Shown here one piece after another: positions 41,268-48,529 of a DNA stretch of 64,000 bases. The stretch's first letter is position 1; every line of letters begins with the position of its first letter. The position numbers and the translations under genes were made by a program. This DNA comes from Acidobacteriota bacterium (GTDB lineage Bacteria > Acidobacteriota > Blastocatellia > Pyrinomonadales > Pyrinomonadaceae). The notes under the pieces are model-generated. The model was given only the letters and a program-made list of their open reading frames with translations, searched no databases and was not told the DNA's origin. Where the stretch lies: assembly GCA_016715115.1 (NCBI GenBank), contig JADKBM010000013.1, positions 531,836 to 595,835 of the forward strand, read 5' to 3'.

Positions 41268-42701
41268 ATGTTGAAAAATCACTTGCTCGACACCTGCTTT
41301 CAAGTAACTCAAGAGCAAATCACGAAAATCTTGGCGGCCGCCCTCGCGAAAGGCGCCGAATTCGCCGATGTCTTTCTCGAGTACCGGATAAGTTCAAATC
41401 TCTCGTTTGAAGAAGATATCGTCAAACAGGCGCGCCGCGGGATCGTTTCCGGCGTCGGTATCCGCGCCGTCAAAGGCGATCAGATCGGGTTCGCGTTCTC
41501 GGAGGAGTTGACGACAGAAAAGATGGTCGAAGCCGCAAAAGCGGCGGCTTCGATCGCCGCGGACAACACTGCGCGGACGCGAATCGTGCCCGTCAGCGAG
41601 TTGAAGCCGAAAGACCTTTACCGTATTGGCGAGTCCGCGACGGATGCGGAACTTACGAAGAAACTCGGGTTCATCAAGCAAGCGAACACGGCCGCAAAGG
41701 CGCACGATCCGACGATCGTCCGCGTCAATGTAAACTTCAATGACGAGGTCCGCCACCTCGTTTACGTCAACAGCGACGGCGTTTACTGGGAGGATTCGCA
41801 GCCGATGTTCGTTTTTTCGACAGTCTGCATCGCCGAACGTGACGGACGCCGCGAGACCGGCTTTGCGTCGGGCGGCGGACGCATCGGGCTCGAGTATTTC
41901 GACCAAAAACGCAAGGCCTCGGACATCGCGAAGGATGCCGCACGGATCGCGGTATTGAATTTGTCGGCGGTCGAGATCGACGCCGGACTGAAGACGGTCG
42001 TCCTCGGCAACGCGGAAAGCGCGGTCCTGCTTCACGAAGCGGTCGGTCACGGGCTCGAAGCCGACTTCAACTACAAGAACCTTTCAAACTACTCGGGCCG
42101 GGTCGGCGAAAAGGTCGCGTCCGATCAATGCACCGTCGTCGACGAGGGATTGTTCGAGAATATGCGCGGTACGATCAATGTTGATGACGAGGGAAATTCT
42201 CCGCAGAGCACCGTTCTGATCGAGAACGGAATTCTTCGCGGATATATGAACGACCGCATTTCGGCCAAAAAACTCGGCGTCAGCTCTTCGGGCAACGGGC
42301 GCCGGCAGGCTTACAACTATCCGCCGATGCCGCGAATGACGAACACTTACCTTCGCGCCGGGACTTTCTCGGCCGAGGGAATTCTGGAATCGGTCAAAAG
42401 CGGAATTTACGCGAAGAGTTTCACGGGCGGCAACGTCGACATCACCAAGGGCGACTTCACTTTCAGCTGTTCCGAGGCGTATCTGATCGAAGACGGCAAG
42501 ATCACGACGCCGGTGAAGGGCGCGACGCTCGTCGGAAACGGCCCCGACGTGATGACCAAGGTGGCGATGGTCGGCGACGATCTGAAGTTCACCGACGGCG
42601 GCTGGACCTGCGGCAAGAACGGTCAAATGGTACCGGTCGGTATGGGGACCCCGACCGTCAAGGTCTCCGAGATCACGGTCGGCGGCACAAAAGTCAGATG
42701 A
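41268..42701 (+). CDS. tldD: TldD-family metalloprotease subunit
   Basis: 477 residues from the ATG at 41268, which has GGAGA 8 bases upstream; an ATG at 41247 and a longer frame through the repeats are unlikely. VLLHEAVGHGLEADFNYKNL is the TldD metal site (HExxxH), and GVSSSGNGRRQAYNYPPMPRMTNTYL and KGATLVGNGPDVMTKV are family motifs. TldD forms a heterodimer with TldE/PmbA that degrades peptides and matures some RiPP precursors. A TAGAAT -10 box at 41243 suggests its own promoter inside the gap. TldE follows. Confidence 0.93.
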   Translation: MLKNHLLDTCFQVTQEQITKILAAALAKGAEFADVFLEYRISSNLSFEEDIVKQARRGIVSGVGIRAVKGDQIGFAFSEELTTEKMVEAAKAAASIAADNTARTRIVPVSELKPKDLYRIGESATDAELTKKLGFIKQANTAAKAHDPTIVRVNVNFNDEVRHLVYVNSDGVYWEDSQPMFVFSTVCIAERDGRRETGFASGGGRIGLEYFDQKRKASDIAKDAARIAVLNLSAVEIDAGLKTVVLGNAESAVLLHEAVGHGLEADFNYKNLSNYSGRVGEKVASDQCTVVDEGLFENMRGTINVDDEGNSPQSTVLIENGILRGYMNDRISAKKLGVSSSGNGRRQAYNYPPMPRMTNTYLRAGTFSAEGILESVKSGIYAKSFTGGNVDITKGDFTFSCSEAYLIEDGKITTPVKGATLVGNGPDVMTKVAMVGDDLKFTDGGWTCGKNGQMVPVGMGTPTVKVSEITVGGTKVR

Positions 42702-42823
42702 TCTCGGATTTGGGATTTCGGATTTCGGATTTGTGATTTTAGAATCCAACAGATCAAGCAGCGGAAAGCTGAAATCGAAGACATCCCAAATCCGAAATCC
42801 CAAATCCGAAATCCAAAATCGAA
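42702..42823 (+). repeat. Heptad inverted-pair array filling the tldD-tldE gap
   Basis: The whole gap, from stop codon to the next ATG, is repeat. GGATTTGGGATTTCGGATTT on the left is reverse-complementary to AAATCCGAAATCCCAAATCC on the right, with about 45 bp between. No Shine-Dalgarno sequence precedes the tldE ATG other than repeat DNA. Confidence 0.95.
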
Positions 42824-44173
42824 ATGCTTGATTACAGAAATTTTGCGACAGACTTGGTTGCGGCGCTCCGGAAGCAGGGCGCCGATGCGTGCGACGTTTA
42901 TATCAGTTCATCGACCGGGTTCAAAACGACTGTCCGGCTCGGCGCGATCGAGAAACTCCAGCAGTCGACGAGCAAGGGCCTCGGTTTGCGAGTGTTCAAG
43001 AACGGAGCGACGGCGCTGACGTTCACGACCGATTTTCAGGACAAAACGATCGGCGATCTAGTCAAAGAAACGCTCGAGATCGTCAAAGTATCGAACGCGG
43101 ACGAGTTCAATTGTCTCGCGCCGAAAGACGCTTTGGGGGAGTATGACGGGACTTTGATGCTCTTCGACGAGAGAATTTCAGAGGTTACTCCGGAACGGAA
43201 AATAGAAATGGTCCGCGAGTTGGAGGACGCCGGCCGTGCCTTCGACAAACGGATCACGAATTCGAACGGCGCGAGTTGGTCGAATTTGGCCGCGCAGGTA
43301 ACGCTTGCGAATTCCGACGGATTCGTCGGGCAATATCAAACCACAAGCGCGAGTATGTCGGTCTATCTGGTGGCCGAGGAAAACGGAGTCAAGCAGCGCG
43401 ACGGTTGGTACAGTTTCAACCGCTTTTTTGAAAAGCTCGACTCCCCCGTTTCGATCGGCGAAACGGCCGCGCGCCGCACCGTTGCGCGGCTCGGCGGCCG
43501 GAAGGTCAGGTCGCAGGCGGTTCCGGTCGTGCTTGACCCGGAAGTCGCAGGCGATTTTGTCGGGATGATATTCAGCGCCGCCGCCGGATTCAACGTCTAC
43601 CGGCGCGCGTCGTATCTGATCGGCAAGCTTGGTGAGGAGATCGTGGCGCCGGCGATCACGATCATCGATGACGCGACGATCGAAGACGGACCCGCCTCAC
43701 GACCTTTCGATGCCGAAGGCGTGCGATCGGCGCCGCTGACAGTCATTGAGAACGGCGTTCTCAAAACCTACGCCTGCGACGCCTATTCTGCAAAACGTTT
43801 GAATTCGCTAGTTACCGGGAATTCGGGGCGCGGATACGCGGCCGGCCCGGGTGTCGTCGCGAGCAACCTCTATCTCAAGAACGGCACGACCGATCCGAAG
43901 GACATCGTTAGATCGGTCCGAAACGGTTTGTATCTGACCGAGATGTTCGGCTCGGGCGTAAACAGTGTAACCGGGGATTTTTCGCAGGGCGCGAGCGGGT
44001 TTTGGATCGAGAATGGCGAGATCACGTATCCGGTTCAGGAAATCACAATCGCCGGCAACGTATTGAAGGTCCTCGAAAACGTCGTCGCGATCGGGAACGA
44101 TCTGACTTTCAAACGCGGCAGCACGGCTTCGCCGACCTTGCTCGTATCCGAAATGACCGTCGGCGGCGAATGA
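42824..44173 (+). CDS. pmbA: TldE/PmbA-family subunit
   Basis: 449 residues. The N-terminal half (GADACDVYISSSTGFKTTVR, GLGLRVFKNGATALTFTTDF) and the core (SRPFDAEGVRSAPLTVIENG, SGVNSVTGDFSQGASGFWIE, EITIAGNVLKVLENVVAIGN) match PmbA. It lacks the HExxxH metal site, as expected for the non-catalytic partner of TldD. Its start is separated from tldD only by a repeat array, so the two are probably still co-transcribed, with translation initiated in an unusual context. Confidence 0.92.
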   Translation: MLDYRNFATDLVAALRKQGADACDVYISSSTGFKTTVRLGAIEKLQQSTSKGLGLRVFKNGATALTFTTDFQDKTIGDLVKETLEIVKVSNADEFNCLAPKDALGEYDGTLMLFDERISEVTPERKIEMVRELEDAGRAFDKRITNSNGASWSNLAAQVTLANSDGFVGQYQTTSASMSVYLVAEENGVKQRDGWYSFNRFFEKLDSPVSIGETAARRTVARLGGRKVRSQAVPVVLDPEVAGDFVGMIFSAAAGFNVYRRASYLIGKLGEEIVAPAITIIDDATIEDGPASRPFDAEGVRSAPLTVIENGVLKTYACDAYSAKRLNSLVTGNSGRGYAAGPGVVASNLYLKNGTTDPKDIVRSVRNGLYLTEMFGSGVNSVTGDFSQGASGFWIENGEITYPVQEITIAGNVLKVLENVVAIGNDLTFKRGSTASPTLLVSEMTVGGE

Positions 44174-44203
44174 GTCGGGTTTAGGCCGGTTGATGTCCGC
44201 AGG

Positions 44204-44362
44204 GTTCCAGGAATTCAGGATTCCAGGATTCCAAATTCCAGGATTTCAGGATTTCAGGATTCCAAATTCCAGGATTCCAAATTCTAGGATTCCAGGAATT
44301 CAGGATTCCAGGATTCCAGGAGTTCAGGATTCCAGGAGTTCAGGAGTTCAGGATTCCAGGAA
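44204..44362 (+). repeat. Heptad array, ATTCCAG/ATTTCAG type
   Basis: About 20 units of GGATTCCA or close variants after the PmbA gene, ending at the left end of the mobile-like element at 44365. Confidence 0.9.
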
Positions 44363-44364
44363 CC

Positions 44365-44736
44365 CGTCGGAAAGATCGATTCAGTGTGCGGAGCACATGC
44401 ACGTACGATAGCACCACGTGAAGCGGAGCGGAACGTGGTGGACCGTCGCGCCGATTTCCCAAGCGTGTGTAACACGCGCAACTCTCGTTGTTGCAACGGA
44501 TCCGCGAGTTTCACATGCTCGCTTGAACTGTTCGCGCGTGACACCCGGGTTCCGCTCCGCTTAACGCCCGAGTCCCCAAACGTGTGTAACACGCGTAACT
44601 CTCATTCTTGCAACAGATCCGCGTGTTACACACGCTCGCTGGAGTTGATCGCGGCTGACACCACGTGAAGCGGAGCGGAACGTGGTGTTATCGTAGGTGC
44701 GTGTGCTCCGCACACTTGAATCGATTTTTCCGACAG
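44365..44736. mobile_element. Non-autonomous element with long terminal inverted repeats, copy 1 (MITE-like)
   Basis: The ends are near-perfect inverted repeats of about 75 bp, including GTGCGGAGCACATGCACG at the left and its complement (near 44695-44715) at the right. A 29-bp palindromic segment (44412-44440) recurs identically at 44659-44687. Inside are two related copies of about 120 bp, each starting with a CGTGTGTAACACGCG motif. There is no coding potential. Further copies at 55283 and 60704. Confidence 0.85.
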
Positions 44737-44820
44737 TCTCCAAGAATCAAGATTCCAGAGGATGTGAGATTCGACCTCTGGCTTTTTCTCCGAGGGCACC
44801 GAATGCGCTAAAATCCGGCT

Positions 44821-46059
44821 ATGGCAAGAACCAAACAGAGAAGATTAACCCGAACATTCACGGAGTTTTTCGATTCCGAAAAATCGAGCGGAATCGTGAT
44901 GATTCTCTGCACGGTGATCTCATTGATCCTAGCGAACTCTGTGTTTGGAGAAAGATATCTCGGATTCTGGCATCTGAATCTCGCCGGTCTGAGCGTCGAA
45001 CTCTGGATCAACGATTTGCTGATGGCGATCTTTTTCTTGCTGATCGGGCTCGAGCTCGAGCGCGAAATGTACAGCGGAGAACTGTCGAACGTCAGGACGG
45101 CGCTGCTTCCGATATTTGCCGCGCTCGGCGGAATTGCGGTTCCGGCGGCGATCCATTTCGTTTTCAACAACGGGCTTCCGACGCAGGCGGGCATCGGAAT
45201 TCCGATGGCGACCGATATCGCTTTTGCGCTCGGCGTGTTGGCGCTTGTCGGGAGTCGTGTGCCCGCTTCGCTTAAGGTCTTTCTCGCTGCGCTCGCGGTC
45301 ATCGACGACCTTTGCGCGATCATCGTCATCGCCGTGTTTTACAGCGGAAAACTGTCGCTCGCCTTTCTCGCCGGATCGCTTGCGGTCTGGTTGGCTCTGT
45401 TTCTGCTCAACAAGGTCGCGCGTGTTCAGAGTCTGATACCGTACTTGATCGGCGGCGCGCTGATGTGGTTTTTGATGCTTAAGTCGGGCGTCCACGCGAC
45501 CATCGCCGGAGTTCTGCTCGCGTTCACGATCCCGTTCACGGCAAAGGAAGACGACGAGGAATCGCCGTCATATCGGCTTGAGCATTTTCTGACCAAGCCG
45601 GTCGCGTTTGTGATTTTGCCGATCTTTGCGCTGGCGAACACCGGAATCGTGTTCGGGGCGGATTCGATCCCGGCACTCGGCGGAACCAACGAGATCGGAA
45701 TTATGGCGGGACTCGTCGTCGGCAAACCGATCGGCATCACGCTCGCAACGTTCGGCGCGGTCGCATTCGGAATCGCGAAAATGCCGCTCGATCTGGGATG
45801 GAAACACATCATCGGTGCCGGACTTCTCGGCGGAATCGGCTTCACGATGTCGATCTTTATCACGAACCTTGCCTTTGCCGGCAACGTAGTTGAGATCAAC
45901 GGTTCGAAAATGGCGATCCTTCTTGCTTCGCTGACAGCCGGAACGATCGGATTCCTGTGGCTGAGGGCGTTCGGAGCGCCGCTCGAAACGGATGATGACG
46001 TCGAGACGATGGATTTTGAAGTGGGAACTGAGAACGGAGAACTGAGAACGGAGAACTGA
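44821..46059 (+). CDS. nhaA: Na+/H+ antiporter NhaA
   Basis: 412 residues with about twelve membrane helices. IGIPMATDIAFALGVLALVG holds the antiporter Asp, FLAALAVIDDLCAIIVIAVF the paired Asp-Asp that binds Na+, and GLLGGIGFTMSIFITNLAF closes the core. This is a full NhaA. The last residues (GTENGELRTEN) are encoded by the adjoining heptad array, so the C-terminal tail has been extended by repeat DNA; its removal should not affect transport. A TAAAAT -10-like box lies close to the ATG. It acts in the inner membrane in sodium and pH homeostasis. Confidence 0.93.
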   Translation: MARTKQRRLTRTFTEFFDSEKSSGIVMILCTVISLILANSVFGERYLGFWHLNLAGLSVELWINDLLMAIFFLLIGLELEREMYSGELSNVRTALLPIFAALGGIAVPAAIHFVFNNGLPTQAGIGIPMATDIAFALGVLALVGSRVPASLKVFLAALAVIDDLCAIIVIAVFYSGKLSLAFLAGSLAVWLALFLLNKVARVQSLIPYLIGGALMWFLMLKSGVHATIAGVLLAFTIPFTAKEDDEESPSYRLEHFLTKPVAFVILPIFALANTGIVFGADSIPALGGTNEIGIMAGLVVGKPIGITLATFGAVAFGIAKMPLDLGWKHIIGAGLLGGIGFTMSIFITNLAFAGNVVEINGSKMAILLASLTAGTIGFLWLRAFGAPLETDDDVETMDFEVGTENGELRTEN

Positions 46060-46312
46060 GAGCTGGGGACTGAGAGGTGAGAACTAGCTAGGAACTGAGA
46101 ACTGAGAACTGAGAGCTGGGAACTGGGGACTGAGAGGTGAGAACTAGCTAGGAACTGAGAACTGAGAACTGAGAGCTGGGAACTGGGGGCTGAGAGGTGA
46201 CTAGCTAAGAACTGAGAACTGAGAGCTGGGAACTGAGAACTGAGAACTGAGAGCTGGGAACTGGGGGCCGAGAGCTGGGAACTGGGGACTGAGAACTGAG
46301 AACTTAGAACTT
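46023..46312 (+). repeat. Heptad array, GAACTGA type, with 63-bp higher-order units
   Basis: Begins inside the last codons of nhaA. Heptads such as GAACTGA, GAGCTGG and GGACTGA run for nearly 290 bp. Two or three larger units of 63 bp (nine heptads, with AACTAGCTAGGAACTG inside) are tandemly repeated from about 46071. Confidence 0.95.
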
Positions 46313-46378
46313 CGGTCTTTGACCTTTGACGCGTGTTTCGACACAATTCCAAAAGATCGAAGTTCAAGATTCAAAAAT

Positions 46379-46572
46379 CTAAGTTCTTAGTTCTAAGTTC
46401 TCAGATCTAAGATCTCAGTTCTCAGTTCCAAGTTCTCAGATCTAAGCTCTCAGTTCTTAGTTCTCAGTTCTCAGATCTAAGATCTCAGTTCTCAGTTCTC
46501 AGTTCCAAGTTCTCAGTTCTCAGTTCTCAGTTCTGAGTTCTCAGTTCTGAGTTCTAAGTTCCAGGATCAATT
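46379..46572 (-). repeat. Heptad array, inverse partner of the previous one
   Basis: Units TTCTCAG and TTCTAAG repeated for about 190 bp, the reverse complement of the GAACTGA array 65 bp upstream. Together the two could form a hairpin or cruciform with arms of nearly 200 bp. It ends 5 bases before the ATG at 46578. Confidence 0.95.
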
Positions 46573-46577
46573 TCAGT

Positions 46578-47015
46578 ATGCAAAACTTTATAACAGTCCC
46601 ATTCAAGGCCAAGGCCGACAGCGGATTTTCCGAGATCGACGGTTTCGCGAAATTCTCGCCGGCCGGGATCGTTCTTGAGTTTGAGTCAAAGTTTCTTGGA
46701 TTCATCAAAAGCGGTGTTAAACAAAACGCGATCGCGCTCGACAAGTTGATGGATGTGAAGTTTCGAAAGGGATTCTTGAAGTTGGGAACGAAGATAGAGA
46801 TCCGCCTGATGAGCTTTGTCGAACTCAGCAAACTCCCGAATTCGGACGGCAAGATCGTGCTCAAGATCAAACGCGAAGATTTCGAGACTGCCAAAGAAGC
46901 CGTCGAACGATTGAACCGGTGTCTCACGGAATTCCGCAGCGAACTTCCGCCGGCCCACACGCCCGTAAGCGTCCTCTTCGACGAAAGCGAGGCCGAAACA
47001 GAAGAACTCAAGTGA
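46578..47015 (+). CDS. Hypothetical protein, PH-like beta-rich domain
   Basis: 145 residues. FSPAGIVLEFESKFLGFIKS, VKFRKGFLKLGTKIEIRLMS and DGKIVLKIKREDFETAKEAV suggest a seven-stranded PH-like fold closed by a C-terminal helix. No signal or membrane segment. I recognise the fold type but not a family. Both flanks are heptad arrays and no ribosome binding site is visible, so expression signals are unusual. Confidence 0.6.
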   Translation: MQNFITVPFKAKADSGFSEIDGFAKFSPAGIVLEFESKFLGFIKSGVKQNAIALDKLMDVKFRKGFLKLGTKIEIRLMSFVELSKLPNSDGKIVLKIKREDFETAKEAVERLNRCLTEFRSELPPAHTPVSVLFDESEAETEELK

Positions 47016-47131
47016 TTTGCGATTTGCGATTTGCGATTTATCGATTCCAGATTCCAGATTCCAGATTCCAGATTCCAGATTCCAGATTCCAGATTCCAGA
47101 TTCCAGATTCCAGATTCCAGATTCCAGATTC
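47016..47131 (+). repeat. Heptad array, GATTTGC then ATTCCAG units
   Basis: Starts at the stop codon of the PH-like gene. Three GATTTGC units are followed by about twelve perfect ATTCCAG units. Confidence 0.95.
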
Positions 47132-47132
47132 G

Positions 47133-47290
47133 GGAGCTTTGAAATACCGCCTTGAAGGAAATCGGCGACAGTTTAACCACAGATGAACACGGATCGGCGG
47201 GATAGACCCAAATTACTTACTATAGAAAATTTCTTTCCCGCGAACCACGCCAAGAACTCGAAAAATGGCATTTTTGATGTTGTTTTTGGC
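47133..47290 (+). repeat. Dispersed modules, second copies
   Basis: 47133-47204 repeats the 71-bp module at 33287-33357. 47207-47247 is the reverse complement of the right end of the CCCGCGAA element at 33018-33060, and the following CCCGCGAACCACGCC to GGCGTATTTCG is again palindromic. The rest of the gap to 47563 shows no gene. Confidence 0.7.
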
Positions 47291-47563
47291 GTATTTCGGT
47301 GCGCCACGAAGTGTGCACAAACCTATGTGGATGAAAGTTCCGCACTACACAATTTGCCGTTCAGGTAGAAGCCGAAGGGACAGGGGTGGAGGAAACGAAG
47401 CCGTTGAAGCTCCCGGATGGCAGATCGGTAAGCTGCGTCAGTTAAGCCTCGTTACGCTAGTGACAGCGGCCAAGCGTTCGAAATCGACGAAGCCTGTCAC
47501 CTTGCCCGAAGCAACGGCAAAGAGCAGGGCAAGGGCTGTCCGGGGTAGGATGAAATAGGCGGA

Positions 47564-48529
47564 TCAGTTGGGCAATAGCCTGAATCTCGCCTTGATCGGA
47601 AGTTTTTTACCCTTCAGGTCGCGAAGCTCGATCTCAAAGTCGACCTTTTTCGGAGAACTCACCGAAGAGAGCTCGATGCGGTATGTCATTTTTGTTTCAA
47701 GAACAAGCCGCTGTGCCGATTCGTCGAGCAGCTGTTTCGGATCTCCGATAAGCGATGCCGGTTTCTGCCGAGCCGGCAGCTCGGGCAACGTTCCGCCGGG
47801 AGTGGTCTTTTGCATGTCGAACATCAGTCCAGAATCGAGGACAATGGTTCGCTGAACCCCGCCCGTCAGTTCGGTCATCGCGTCAATGTTCTCGTCCCGC
47901 ACCGGGGTCGTCCATTCGGGCCGCGACGTGATATCAATCCCGAAAACCGTAACATCCGAATTCCGGAGCATCTCCTTGACCGCCGACAGCTTCGTCTTCG
48001 AAGAAATATCATAACCGGTCCCGAAGATCATCATCACCTTTTTTCTGAGCGGCGATTCGGCGAGCTTCTCAATCGCGAGCGAAGCCGCGTCGAAAACAAC
48101 CGAACGGGACTTCTTGTCTTCGGTCCCGGCGATCCGCTGCAATTGCGATTCGATCGCCGATCGATCCGATTTCCACGCCGAAACGACTTCCGCCTTTTCA
48201 TTCGACGAGATGACGCAATAATCGTTCGCGGGGTTGGCCTTTCGAATGTAATTGACTGCGAGGTAAGCCTCGGCTTCGCCGAAGATCCGGTTGTTGACGA
48301 CGAACGCGACAGCGATCGGTTCGTTTTCTTCAAATTCAAGCCTTGTAATCGAAGGCCGGTCCTTTCCCGCTTTTACGCGAAAATTCTCCGGCTTGAGTCC
48401 CGACAGAACGCGGCCGAAGTTGTCGAAGGCCAAAAGCCTGACTTCAAGCTTTTGGCCTTCGACCGACATCGGCAGCACGACGGCCGCAACGGCCGAAAAC
48501 ACCAGCATCGAAATGTATCTCTTGATCAT
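47564..48529 (-). CDS. Exported VWA-domain protein (acidobacterial type)
   Basis: 321 residues with a signal peptide (MLVFSAVAAVVLPMSVEG). A VWA-like fold covers about residues 25-215: the first strand VRLLAFDNFGRVLSGLKPENF, EPIAVAFVVNNRIFG (in place of a full MIDAS DxSxS), KVMMIFGTGYDIS and VTVFGIDIT. The MIDAS triad looks incomplete, so metal binding is uncertain. The C-terminal part is beta-rich. Such VWFA-related proteins are abundant in Acidobacteriota, role unknown. It overlaps the S9 peptidase by 4 bp downstream of it, indicating co-transcription. Confidence 0.8.
   Translation of the reverse strand: MIKRYISMLVFSAVAAVVLPMSVEGQKLEVRLLAFDNFGRVLSGLKPENFRVKAGKDRPSITRLEFEENEPIAVAFVVNNRIFGEAEAYLAVNYIRKANPANDYCVISSNEKAEVVSAWKSDRSAIESQLQRIAGTEDKKSRSVVFDAASLAIEKLAESPLRKKVMMIFGTGYDISSKTKLSAVKEMLRNSDVTVFGIDITSRPEWTTPVRDENIDAMTELTGGVQRTIVLDSGLMFDMQKTTPGGTLPELPARQKPASLIGDPKQLLDESAQRLVLETKMTYRIELSSVSSPKKVDFEIELRDLKGKKLPIKARFRLLPN

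Noticed and set aside
45426..46367. Long minus-strand frame opposite nhaA and the GAACTGA array
   Set aside because: The N-terminal third is translated heptads (SVLSSQF cycles) and the rest is the antisense of NhaA.
33485..47131. The tandem short repeats as CRISPR arrays
   Set aside because: Units are 7 bp with no unique spacers and there are no cas genes; period and lack of spacers exclude CRISPR.
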